From Xestospongia muta (lineage: Eukaryota; Porifera; Demospongiae; Haplosclerida; Petrosiidae), in contig OY848922.1 of assembly GCA_963693285.1 (NCBI GenBank), forward strand, positions 4,266,923 to 4,330,922: a stretch of 64,000 nt of DNA, given 5' to 3'. Below, piece after piece: positions 46,201-52,028 of the stretch. The translations under genes and the position numbers were made by a program. The notes under the pieces were generated by a model, which was not told the DNA's origin, searched no databases, and saw only the letters and a list, made by a program, of their open reading frames with translations. Each line of letters starts with the position of its first letter. The stretch's first letter is position 1.

Positions 46201-46866
46201 AACACACACGCATTAATTTATACTAGGTTGATTTAAAGGATATATTGTGATTATTATTATAATAACTATATCACTTGTATATCATATATGTAAATAATTA
46301 TGATGAGTTGATAATGACAAGAACTCCTATCATAAGACAATATCATCTCTGAATAGTACTATATTGTGACACACTTACATACCCCATTTTGTGCATTGAC
46401 ATTCGCTCCTTCTTGTATAGCACGTTTCACTTTATCTAGTTGTCCATTTAAAGCAGAGTCAATCAGTAAGTCATCCTAACAAAGATATCAAAGTTAATAA
46501 ATGTAATATTACACATAAACAAGATCATATACAACATAGTTTATAATACAGTAGACATAATATTATAGAAGACATACTATAACAAGAGTACAGTAACTAC
46601 TAATATAGTACATTGTACTAAGTATATGGACATGACCTATATACAAACTATAGGGTCAAGTACATACGTTACTTATATTAGATCAGATAACCTAAAGTAA
46701 TCCACCAGGTCATGTTTAGTTTAGATAGAGGGAATATCTTGAATCTGATAGGAATACTGAGTGGACTGGATAAAGCTGATCAGTCTTATTAAGTATTAGT
46801 GAGTGAATTCTTTATTTTAATACATTTAGTATCTTTATAAGTACTCACCAATCTCTTTTGAGACAT
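18995..46866 (-). CDS. Gene B: ankyrin-Roc-COR-Death protein, 13 exons
   Basis: A reconstruction of 3402 coding bases (1133 residues), every junction GT..AG and in phase. Exons: 46849-46866, 46383-46475, 45019-45117, 42199-42297, 27884-27982, 23107-23205, 22621-22719, 22164-22251, 20253-22117, 19743-20196, 19585-19641, 19403-19465, 18995-19263. Domains: ankyrin repeats about 7-231; Roc-like GTPase about 250-600 with P-loop GPPAVGKTS (256-264), DSGGQ (491-495) and a TYQD G4-like motif (582-585); a COR-like region from about 662; a Death domain about 1047-1115. By family this is an intracellular Roco protein in which GTP binding and Death-domain contacts would signal when the repeats bind a partner. 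It resembles DAPK1 without kinase and CaM segment. Introns of 4.7 and 14 kb are filled with transposons, so further exons could be hidden, or the 5' exons could serve another transcript. The 3' half is firm; linkage of the four exons at 42-47 kb rests on phase and paralogy. Confidence 0.75.
19403..19465 (-). CDS. Gene B exon 12: acidic linker
   Basis: 63 bp, phase 1 in and out, codes [20 protein letters not shown]. The splice sites are tcattatag and TTG/gtaagg. It is an acidic, probably flexible linker to the Death domain. Because the length is a multiple of three with equal phases, skipping it would keep the frame. Confidence 0.7.
19585..19641 (-). CDS. Gene B exon 11: polar linker
   Basis: 57 bp, phase 1 in and out, codes a short polar segment ([17 protein letters not shown]). 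The splice sites are tattaatag and TTAG/gtataa. Like exon 12 it could be skipped without changing frame. An internal GTAAAT could act as a rival donor. Confidence 0.65.
19743..20196 (-). CDS. Gene B exon 10: region between COR and Death domain
   Basis: 454 bp, phase 0 in (acceptor gtcatttag), phase 1 out (GGATTAG/gtaagc). Starts [19 protein letters not shown] and ends KRYKCWMMG. It has alternating hydrophobic residues, scattered Cys and Trp, and no motif I can name. It aligns along its length with gene C exon 58919-59364, so it is a real conserved module. Its position corresponds to the stretch between COR and Death in Roco proteins such as DAPK1. Confidence 0.7.
20253..22117 (-). CDS. Gene B exon 9: Roc-like GTPase and COR-like region
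   Basis: A single 1865-bp exon, 621 codons plus a split one, with no stop. Order: a short helix, P-loop [34 protein letters not shown] (switch/G2 region), an insert of about 170 residues rich in Ser, Asn, Gln and Glu, [20 protein letters not shown] (G3, with the D-x-GGQ typical of Roc), FIIIGTYQD (G4-like), then PIRWYVLE and a Cys/Ile/Val pattern into [11 protein letters not shown] and [10 protein letters not shown], which matches COR-A. By family, Roc-COR binds and hydrolyses GTP and often dimerises. The exon starts at tttttatagAC and ends CCACAG/gtatat. The long disordered insert between G2 and G3 is unusual and diverges strongly from gene C. Confidence 0.85.
22164..22251 (-). CDS. Gene B exon 8: ankyrin C-cap and linker helix
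   Basis: 88 bp, phase 0 in, phase 1 out. It begins [20 protein letters not shown], a degenerate last repeat (D-T-A-x2-LA) running into a helix ([10 protein letters not shown]) that leads to the GTPase. Gene C has a shorter equivalent at 61340-61400 (DGKTPLDLANAG). Confidence 0.75.
22621..22719 (-). CDS. Gene B exon 7: ankyrin repeat 6
   Basis: 99 bp, phase 0, codes a complete 33-residue repeat ([20 protein letters not shown] onwards to INK). It has the TPL-x-LA and GH-x2-VA consensus. Its nearest relative is exon 6, from which it was probably copied. Confidence 0.85.
23107..23205 (-). CDS. Gene B exon 6: ankyrin repeat 5
   Basis: 99 bp, phase 0, [20 protein letters not shown] onwards to SVINK. 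It shares [10 protein letters not shown], the VINK end and the bases at the acceptor with exon 7. The usual GH of the turn is replaced by RRD. Confidence 0.85.
23947..24902 (+). pseudogene. hAT transposase (ZMYM/THAP12-like), broken
   Basis: A transposase in the antisense orientation inside gene B's intron 6. Pieces in order: [10 protein letters not shown] (TRW-x-VR motif, 23947-24055); a shifted piece with ATWEELV and, further on, [14 protein letters not shown]; an exon from the acceptor at 24366 (TQAELDVND); [18 protein letters not shown] (24489 on); and the C-terminal dimerisation motif [20 protein letters not shown] (24826-24900), each in another frame. The order and motifs are those of hAT transposases with the SERSFSA-R-IKTYLR signature. 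At least three frameshifts and stops make it dead. Sense-strand splice signals survive between the pieces. Confidence 0.8.
25252..25928. mobile_element. Small TIR element carrying a HIRAN-like ORF
   Basis: The left end (ATACCGTAGTTCCACGAG) and the reverse complement of the right end (ATACCGTTGTTCCTAGAAC) form imperfect inverted repeats, both next to TAT. The inner parts share GGGTGCTTG-like runs. The 677-bp body holds the ORF at 25430-25842. The superfamily is uncertain. Confidence 0.5.
25430..25842 (+). CDS. HIRAN-like uncharacterised protein, C-terminal exons
   Basis: A short exon with SSHQESA ends at a donor (GCAG/gtatga). It joins in phase 1 across a 24-bp gap to 25499-25842, which starts [11 protein letters not shown] and continues [44 protein letters not shown] and ends LKLLT, TAA. 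The N-x-HD-x-A-V-x-V then VGH-x2-R/K-E-I-S pattern is that of a repeated, poorly described family in invertebrate genomes related to HIRAN domains (DNA-end binding in helicases such as HLTF). The frame is intact, unlike the transposases around it. The 24-bp intron is suspiciously short, so the first exon may be wrong. Confidence 0.45.
25990..26020. repeat. TA microsatellite
   Basis: A run of TA dinucleotides next to the 3' end of piggyBac B. Confidence 0.9.
26020..27760 (-). pseudogene. piggyBac transposase B, broken
   Basis: A DDE transposase in gene B's intron 6, same strand as the gene. N-terminal half near 27450-27760 ([29 protein letters not shown]); first catalytic block at about 27120 reads [14 protein letters not shown], so the expected Asp is Asn (codon 27118-27120); second block at 26531-26941 ([12 protein letters not shown]) and [13 protein letters not shown]; third block after a probable intron ([19 protein letters not shown], about 26450); and a C-terminal Cys-rich end ([11 protein letters not shown]) near 26030. 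The pieces lie in several frames with stops. Family knowledge makes all three Asp essential, so it is inactive. Confidence 0.8.
27884..27982 (-). CDS. Gene B exon 5: ankyrin repeat 4
   Basis: 99 bp, phase 0, [20 protein letters not shown] onwards to VVDK. It is a textbook repeat (WTALHWAA). The closest exon outside gene B is 63212-63310 of gene C (YGWTALHFAT, then NSHPEIIKVL). It is isolated between a 4.7-kb and a 14-kb transposon-filled intron. Confidence 0.85.
28290..31131 (+). pseudogene. Ty3/gypsy retrotransposon gag-pol relic
   Basis: Decayed pieces in gag-pol order: gag ([14 protein letters not shown], 28330 on; then [15 protein letters not shown] at about 28730), a zinc knuckle ([14 protein letters not shown], about 28880), an aspartic protease in the intact frame 28923-29327 ([14 protein letters not shown], then [12 protein letters not shown]; the catalytic triplet is DTG), the reverse-transcriptase start ([32 protein letters not shown], about 29470-29600), and an integrase tail ([18 protein letters not shown], 31039-31131). 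Most of RT, RNase H and integrase (about 29.8-31.0 kb) is missing. LTRs were not found. It lies antisense in gene B's 14-kb intron and is truncated at 31131 by the next element. Confidence 0.75.
31266..31922 (+). pseudogene. THAP-domain transposase N-terminus
   Basis: [19 protein letters not shown] followed by LRFFRFPLN gives the C-x4-C and FxxFP of a THAP (C2CH DNA-binding) domain, then a stop at about 31370. The frame at 31557-31922 resumes with [17 protein letters not shown], the usual end of the domain, then a Ser-rich linker. A further open stretch to about 32060 ([20 protein letters not shown]) looks like the coiled coil that follows THAP in these proteins. No catalytic domain follows. 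Confidence 0.65.
32150..32420 (-). pseudogene. N-terminus of YqaJ-partner protein
   Basis: ATG at 32420 gives [20 protein letters not shown], then EVLGL. A shifted frame continues with [11 protein letters not shown]. This opening (SIDP-x-S-x-K-RYL-x-L) is one I recall from proteins that carry SWIM and YqaJ domains in invertebrate transposons. It is truncated before any nuclease motif. Confidence 0.4.
32666..32984 (+). pseudogene. PHD-finger C-terminus of a YqaJ-type transposon protein
   Basis: Frame 1 has [18 protein letters not shown] shifted frame (32772-32984) has [26 protein letters not shown] and [10 protein letters not shown], a full C4HC3 PHD finger (C-x-C, C, C, H, C, C-x2-C). The PELLGKWY block followed by PHD is, as I recall, how these proteins end after the YqaJ nuclease domain. 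PHD fingers usually read histone H3 tails. The frameshift between the blocks marks a relic. Confidence 0.6.
33115..33843 (-). pseudogene. THAP / DDE_Tnp_4 transposase, internally deleted
   Basis: It opens near 33840 with a THAP-like start ([19 protein letters not shown]), which runs directly into a helix-turn-helix-like segment ([20 protein letters not shown]). The DDE block follows: [47 protein letters not shown] (frame 33343-33681), then [13 protein letters not shown] and a [17 protein letters not shown] end. The IDCFE, ADRGF and later RV..L motifs are those of DDE_Tnp_4 transposases. The middle of THAP is missing and there are stops, so it is dead. Confidence 0.7.
34537..35475 (-). CDS. 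YqaJ-like nuclease domain protein of the Kolobok-like element
   Basis: An intact 312-codon frame, reading upstream without stop from CRKRKLE. Motifs: [17 protein letters not shown] (substrate-side helix), [23 protein letters not shown] (region of the catalytic Glu), [10 protein letters not shown] with LLEIKC (the D-x-n-E-x-K nuclease core of the lambda exonuclease/YqaJ fold), [14 protein letters not shown] (helix with conserved Gln and Tyr) and WCDFFVWTP. By family this is an alkaline-exonuclease-like protein. Its job in transposition is unproven, perhaps end processing or recombination. It is separated from the transposase by a TGA at 35514 and a frame change, though relatives often fuse the two. 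All catalytic residues I expect are present. Confidence 0.75.
   Translation of the reverse strand: MELDTSRKISEKYKRQRLMKKYQCPPQRQDSSYGDNPLNVDISTAELKRLCSEYIDRLTVNDTEAEEIAKRTVGQSMDVSGEWQRQRHGRLTASVFGEICKRKLTTGFSKLTTRLLYGKYHETKGIRYDNLHEAEARTDYLKRLLVSSPLSSVSITGIHVDTKDCWLGASPDGLVTEPSYSIPNELLEIKCLLRAESTSLHDLSTKKEHCSTFCLSFKDSRLHLKRNHNYYYQIQGQLHITGRTWCDFFVWTPREDDYHLERMQYDPDFWKNMYPKLRYFYYNCMLPELFNPKYTSGQPVREIVDIDISSNV
35514..37114 (-). pseudogene. Mutator-like (PF20700-type) transposase, few frame breaks
   Basis: It starts [11 protein letters not shown] at 37114. A stop and a one-base slip in A-runs near 36850 separate it from the main block 35702-36830 ([114 protein letters not shown]). A slip near 35765 leads into 35514-35819 ([39 protein letters not shown]). 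The VVDAGW and GDGDSS acidic motifs and the Cys pairs fit the Mutator-like transposase family of invertebrates. With only about three breaks it decayed recently, or the sequence has base errors. Confidence 0.75.
37892..37920. repeat. 29-bp direct repeat, left copy
   Basis: Begins ACTATTGTACAAGCTAATGA and is identical to 38552-38580. It is piggyBac sequence duplicated on both sides of the insert. Confidence 0.9.
37921..38551 (-). mobile_element. Internal fragment of Kolobok-like transposase inserted in piggyBac
   Basis: About 630 bp nearly identical to 35696-36318 in the same orientation (roughly a dozen differences by eye). It covers [20 protein letters not shown] to [10 protein letters not shown]. 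It has neither terminus of the element and is flanked by a 29-bp direct repeat. Confidence 0.85.
38552..38580. repeat. 29-bp direct repeat, right copy
   Basis: Identical to 37892-37920. It belongs to the piggyBac coding sequence (ATKLISLYN on the minus strand). Confidence 0.9.
39239..40199 (-). pseudogene. Tigger/pogo transposase, broken and 3'-truncated
   Basis: From ATG at 40199: [25 protein letters not shown] then stop, [19 protein letters not shown] (first HTH), [19 protein letters not shown], then a CENP-B-type HTH piece ([20 protein letters not shown], 39659-39910), and in the next frame [11 protein letters not shown] with [20 protein letters not shown] and [11 protein letters not shown] (39239-39637), the start of the DDE_1 domain with its first Asp. 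The remaining Asp motifs are absent, so the 3' third is lost. It sits between the two piggyBac pieces in the same orientation. Confidence 0.75.
40340..41531 (-). pseudogene. piggyBac transposase C, N-terminal and core part
   Basis: From 41531: [20 protein letters not shown], a strongly acidic start, then [31 protein letters not shown] at about 41090; DHLVPAF, and the core [20 protein letters not shown] (40839 on) with [18 protein letters not shown] and [17 protein letters not shown]. An intron (40478-40528) leads to [20 protein letters not shown], after which the sequence stops matching. The first (IDES) and second (LDRF) catalytic Asp are intact here, unlike copies A and B. The third is not in this piece. 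Introns of about 45-50 bp lie between the blocks. Confidence 0.75.
41727..41845. repeat. Three 43-bp-spaced palindromic repeats at piggyBac C end
   Basis: TGTCACAAATTTGTGACAAT starts at 41727, and close copies start at 41770 and 41813, exactly 43 bp apart. Each contains a 16-bp palindrome (GTCACAAATTTGTGAC, with one change in the later copies). The position just inside the element end suggests transposase-binding repeats. Confidence 0.85.
42199..42297 (-). CDS. Gene B exon 4: ankyrin repeat 3
   Basis: 99 bp, phase 0, [20 protein letters not shown] onwards to HHTDK. Consensus acceptor (caattgtag) and donor (AAG/gtcagt). It is a well-formed repeat with the GH-x2-VV turn, separated from exon 5 by the 14-kb transposon nest. 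Confidence 0.8.
42683..42859 (+). other. Unrecognised open frame, perhaps a transposon exon
   Basis: 58 codons after an [36 protein letters not shown] and so on to TAA. The charged, varied composition is unlike neighbouring chance frames. A second open stretch at about 43160-43280 ([20 protein letters not shown]) may belong with it. No family recognised. Confidence 0.25.
43750..44260. repeat. Possible MITE
   Basis: A G-run and TTTTGTTGGTTCGTGGTAAA on the left resemble the reverse complement of the right part (TTTGGTTTTCGTGGTTGAAA). These are weak inverted repeats about 500 bp apart. Confidence 0.25.
45019..45117 (-). CDS. Gene B exon 3: ankyrin repeat 2
   Basis: 99 bp, phase 0, [20 protein letters not shown] onwards to TIPDD. 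Against gene A exon 895-993 there are 12 base differences, about 10 changing residues. Three of these replace Tyr or Leu by Trp on what should be the recognition face. Confidence 0.85.
46383..46475 (-). CDS. Gene B exon 2: ankyrin repeat 1
   Basis: 93 bp, phase 0, [20 protein letters not shown] onwards to NVNAQNG. Gene A's exon differs at 17 of 93 bases and 9 of 31 residues. The splice sites are kept (ctttgttag; GGG/gtatgt). Confidence 0.85.
46849..46866 (-). CDS. Gene B exon 1: start codon exon
   Basis: Codes MSQKRL, then donor TTG/gtgagt. The same 18 coding bases and donor occur in gene A (2844-2861). The upstream sequence TTTTGCA before ATG is kept in both copies. Confidence 0.75.
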
Positions 46867-46984
46867 TGCAAAACGGAGAAATAAAAAGACCACACCCAAA
46901 TTATAGAGGTGTGGTTATAACGTAATGGGTTTGGATAATTAATGATATCTGCTGATTGTGTTGTAAGCGAATCTCTTTTAACTG

Positions 46985-47310
46985 AAGGCTCTGAACTATC
47001 TTCATTATTATACATACACTATTATCTGCTGTACTAGTATCTCACTGTCTATGATCTAAAGAAACTCTCAGTAATATGTAAGCGAAATGTCAATATCCGG
47101 TATTCACTGTGTAACATATTCCTTTACTCAGTGGATAGTTTCCTATACTTCATAATTCCTATTGCTGTGGTTGTATTGGGATTAAAGTGTTATTTGTTGT
47201 GGTGGAGAATACATTATTATCAACAAGTATGATGTCATTATAATGTTGTCTGTTAATTTATATAATCCTTACAGAGAAGACAAGCTCAACTTGCTAGGTA
47301 GGCCCAGATT
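46985..47310 (+). pseudogene. Copy of the divergent membrane-protein segment
   Basis: Matches 2992-3330: FIIPIAVVVLGLKCYLLWW and the intron CAACAA/gtatga..cttacag are kept, but the tail reads RRQAQLAR and stops, and the upstream frame is shifted by a 2-base difference. A second partial copy at about 47520-47790 is further decayed. Confidence 0.35.
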
Positions 47311-48946
47311 CTACAAATAGTAATTACAAGAGCACAAAATGCTCAGTTAGTTCTATTAATATCAATGTATAGAATTGTTAACACTCACAGCTGTCTATGT
47401 GAGCAAGGGTTACAATACTTGCTGTCGTGTCCACAACTCTTTTTATAATTTATTATAATTTTATGATAATAGTAATGTATAGTGAATGGTATCTGCTGAT
47501 CGTGTCATAAAGTAATCTCTCCTAACTCAAGTTTTTAAACTATCTTCATTACTATATGTACATTAGTAACTGGTGTAGTAATATCTTACTATCTATAATC
47601 TAAATAAACTCTCAGTAATGTGTAAGCAATATGTCAATATCTGGTATTCACTGTGTAACATATTCCTTTACTTAGTTTCCTATACTTCATAATTCCTATT
47701 GTTAAAGTGTTGTTTGTTATGGTGGAGAATACATTATTATCAACAAGTATGATGTCATTATAATGTTGTTTGTTAATTTATATAATCCTTACAATTGATA
47801 TCATTGTATAGAATTATTGACCCACACAGCTGTCCGTGTGAGCAAGGGTTAAAGTACATGCTTTTTGTGTCAATGTATCTGTCTGTTACAAAAGCACATA
47901 CAATGTGGCAGAGTTTATCACTCCCAAAAATTACTATATTTACAGTACACAATAATCTACATTTCAACATATGAATTTCCCAAAAATCTTCCTTCTCAAA
48001 TTATTTGGTTTTTACTTCTTTTTGTGATAAAGTCTTCGTATCCACAACTATTTTATTATAATTATAATTGTCACATAATCATTATATTATACACTAACAG
48101 TGATTATAATAATACATTGTATTACATGTTACTAGAGATATAGCTCAAGCAAGAACAGATAAATAGATTACTGAAATCTACCTTACGAGGATAGTTACAA
48201 GAACATCTTATGATAGTCATCATATTATACCATGTCTTGTTTTTCTATCAGGTCAGATTGGACAGCCCCATCTGACAATTCCATGTCATTCTATTGTTAT
48301 AACTCCAAATGATCATTTACAATGTGGATGGATGTGGTTATCAGTTAACATCCTATTATGTCATCATCTTATGATGAAGTTGTAAATGGTCAAGATTGAT
48401 GTATAAAAGTTGTTAAAGTGTCAAGATCTGATAAAGTAGGTGTCCCACATCCAGAATAATTTGCTCTTACTGCTCCTAAAGATGACAGTGATGACGATGA
48501 CGTTTTCATACGTTTCCATTGGAAAAACAAAATAATTAATAGAATAGTAAGTGAAGTAGATACCCAAACTCCACCAACTTCATGTCATTGACTACAACTC
48601 ATCAATGTTGCAGGTTACATAATTATTATTATTAGTAGTAAACTATGAAAGTGACTTTGTAAATGATAGTGATGACAATGTATCCTACATTACTGTTGAT
48701 ATATAAGACTAACTGATCTGTCATTTAATAGTATGTAGTGTACACAGTCAACACTTCATTTATTCATTCAGAATAGATGAGGTTTCTATATTGGGTTTAA
48801 CTTCCTTATACTAAACACCTCTGTACATAATATGTAGTGTTTTATTCCTGTTAAAAGTATATAGCATGTCCCATGTACATGTCTATGTACCTTTGACATG
48901 TAAGCTATTTTCAATTAAATATTGTAGCACATTCCTTTATACTCAC

Positions 48947-49154
48947 AGCTGCTTCTATAAAAATTTTCATGAATAATATCTTTTCTTTCATCTGTTAATT
49001 TGTCCTCATTTTTGTCTTTATCTGTTTCATTTATCTTAGGTGGATTGATATTTGTAGCAATAATTAGAGGAACTATAAGTGGTTCTATGAGGATATATAT
49101 CAAAGCAGTCAACACATACTTAAATGATATCGATAATTCATCATCTTCAAAGTG
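48947..49154 (-). CDS. Possible membrane-protein exon (unrecognised)
   Basis: Between an acceptor-like AG at 49155-49156 and a consensus donor (AGCT/gtgagt): HFEDDELSISFKYVLTALIY, then ILIEPLIVPLIIA (hydrophobic) and a charged stretch (NETDKDKNEDKLTDERKD). It could be an internal exon of a membrane protein on the minus strand, but no partner exon was found. Confidence 0.3.
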
Positions 49155-51060
49155 ACTTGATTTTCCATTCCATCATCATACTCCTTCTTGCCATTTTTGT
49201 CATTAGTTTCTTTTTAAATTGTATTATTTGTGATAAAATTGAAACAGTGCTCCTCTCTATGTCCTTCTCTTACCTTCTAGGAATATTTTTGTTATCAAAA
49301 AAAGACAAATTCATGTTATGTTTATTCATATTAGCTCAATTATATTGTCAACCACATCCTTCCTAATTATATGTCAGTTTATATAGCAGTAATGTGATAT
49401 TAATGAACAGACTAATAAACAATACTAGTAGTAGTGGGTATACATGTAACATTAAAAATATAAGGCATGTGTGAAATATATATCATACATATAGTTTAAG
49501 TTTCAGTGTCAAGAGAATATGTCTATTTGTATTAGTAGAATATGAGTTTATTTATTTAATGGCTGGTTTTGAATATAAGTTTTGAGATGAAAGACTATTA
49601 TTAAACATTAAATACACAAGAAATTATTAGGCAATGGGAAACAAATTCTAACCATTAACCAAATATAGTAATATTGTTGCAATCAATTTTCTAGTTTCAT
49701 ACTTATCCATTTATCAATTTATAAACTCATCATACATGATCATATTTACATTCATATGTATGCCTATATCAATTTACACTCAATATAAAGAGACTACCTT
49801 TATATTTATCAATTACAATAATTATAGGATAATGTACACTGTCACTCCTAAAACATCACAATAACTGAACCTAAATTTAGAGGCTCTATTAACAGTAGTC
49901 TGTTTCATACCTCAACTTTAACATACACATATACAGGTATAAGGTACTATAATAAGGCACAACATATTGCATACAATGTATTTTATATGACAAACATGTA
50001 CATGTAATGAACTAATGATTCTTATTATACCAATGACAATTTGTATACAATTTGTATACAAATGGCATTGTTATTATACATATATACATGTATGGTAATG
50101 TCATACATTCTTAATATATTGTATCTTGACTATCTTCAGACAGAGTAACATCAATGATGGAAATCTGTAAGTCAAGGCCTTCATCTCCCATCTTTTACAA
50201 CTTAATTACTAATTGTGATAGACATGGCATAGTCTAATATGATTTATTTTAGTTATTTTAATTTCATGAAGGTAATTTTTTAGTCAGCCATCAGTTATAA
50301 ATCTTCACCAATATTTCTCATAATAATGTACTTACTATTTTCTAATATTAGTTTATGTAACATTGATAAAAAAGTTCTTTATATCTCCAACATATAATTA
50401 TGTATTACTTTACTTTTTTTTAATTTTACATAGTTACATCATTAGTAATTATAATGATATAACAGGTTCTTATATTGTGTTTTTGATATCAAATGAAGTT
50501 ATGTTTGACCTTCTTCTGTGGAAACGTCAGTCATATTTGACAATGTTAAAGGTTATAGTATGCTCACACTAGTACAAAACATACTTTTAATGAGTGTTAG
50601 TTACACTAGTTAGCATATATCATGTACAAACATTACTCTTAGAGTATCTGTGTACTATTATAGTATATACCTGTTTGATAACAAAGCCATTGTTAGGTAC
50701 AGTACAAATGTGGCAAAGGTTAGCTTATCAGTCAGTTCACATTACTATGGTAATTAATTTAAGATTTTAAAGGTTTAGCTGGATTATATTTTAAGATATC
50801 AAAATTGTATGAAATAGATAGCAAATTTTTGAGTTGATTTTGACAAGTGATTACTTTAGTGAAATTCAATGATTACTATATATTTAACTTTTACAAGAGT
50901 GGTGATTGTGTTCTGAATGACCATATTTTTCAGAAAGTTATTGTGGCTTTTGAGAGATATGGGAAACATTCTCTGAGGTGATGTACGTGGTGTTTGAGGT
51001 CATGGCACTCCAGGTAAAGGTCATTTAATGTATTGGAATGGATGATGATAATACTCCCTT
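49155..51060. other. AT-rich intergenic stretch
   Basis: Small frames at 49124-49366 and 50363-50572 are hydrophobic, low in complexity and unsupported. Nothing recognised. Confidence 0.35.
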
Positions 51061-51069
51061 ATATTGTTG

Positions 51070-52028
51070 TACTAATACCTGCTGTGTGACCATGTAGATG
51101 AACAATGGAAGTATATGACATGTTCCGTTAGATTATTTGAGGGATTTCATAAGAGATCTTAATCCTTTGACTGGCCATCGATCTGAAACTTATTAGTTTG
51201 GTCACAGTCAATGGTAGCATGGTGATATTTATTAAAGTAAGTATATCTTTAAAATATGAGGCCAGGAAACCAGTCTAACCATAGGTATTTACCAATACTT
51301 GACCATCTTCACTGCAAACTAACTGAGCAATGTTGACTACTAAAGACTGCTTTATGATATTAACAAACTAATTGAGAGAGAGAAAACTTCAGTACATCTG
51401 AACATGTATTATGTGGTGTCAAAACCCTCCACATATGATCCTATAAAGGGAAACATACATCAATAGGATTTATTGACAGTCTTACTTTACCTGCAAAAGT
51501 ATATTGTTCTTATTTTGTCCTGTACAATAATCTGGTGAACTATATGATGAGTATTTAGTCCATAATTCTAAAGTTACTAGTGTAGTGAACTAATTACAAT
51601 GTTAACACCTTTTTCTGTGTCATAGGATTCATTGGTTAAATGGTTTACTTGTTGTGATACTGCTTCACAATAGACTCCAAAGATTCCACAATTCCTCTGT
51701 GTTAATGGGTCCTGGTTGAAGGGATTATTTGGAAACTGCACCTGTTGAACAAATCAACATCAAATGTGTTCTAATACATAACATATAACTCATTGGACAT
51801 AATTAAAACTATAGTGAGTTGTGATGTTCAGTGGAATGACTGGTTGTGTGAGCAGAGGATAAAGATATTGTTCACAGTGATCTGTTCCTTTAAATCGGCC
51901 TTTATCAGAACTTGTCTGTAATAATTCTGTTCATTCTGTGCAGCCTCCAAGTCATCCTTTGCTTTTACAAAATCAAGAATAGAGATCAAAAGCAATTCAA
52001 GTACTTTACTCTTAATGTTTCTAAGCAA
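51070..52028 (-). pseudogene. Relic of a transposon-type DDE-like protein (DUF7869-like)
   Basis: Pieces in order on the minus strand: KAKDDLEAAQNEQNYYRQVL (about 51960), THYSFNYVQ, an intron-like gap ending caacag, then QVQFPNNPFNQDPLTQRNCG and IFGVYCEAVSQQVNHLTNES (about 51650-51745), TEKGVNIVISSLH, DYCTGQNKNNILLQ (about 51510), VVNIAQLVCSEDGQVLVNTY and KDILTLINITMLP (about 51240-51320). This follows the order I recall from a common invertebrate mobile-element protein (HYSFDYAQQ, IFGVCCEA, ADNCTGQNKNN, NVAQLVGTEDG). It has several stops and is shortened. The name DUF7869 is from memory. Confidence 0.6.

Larger units (their letters stand above)
44727..48905. repeat. Segmental duplication, copy B
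   Basis: Partner of 635-4720 in the same order and orientation. It lacks the counterpart of about 1830-2095 and of part of 4190-4470, and has an extra partial copy of its own 46985-47300 segment at about 47520-47790. Confidence 0.85.

Noticed and set aside
49124..49366. Hydrophobic 80-codon plus-strand frame, membrane-protein-like
   Set aside because: Overlaps the better supported minus-strand exon candidate; Leu/Ile/Phe-rich frames are expected by chance in AT-rich DNA.
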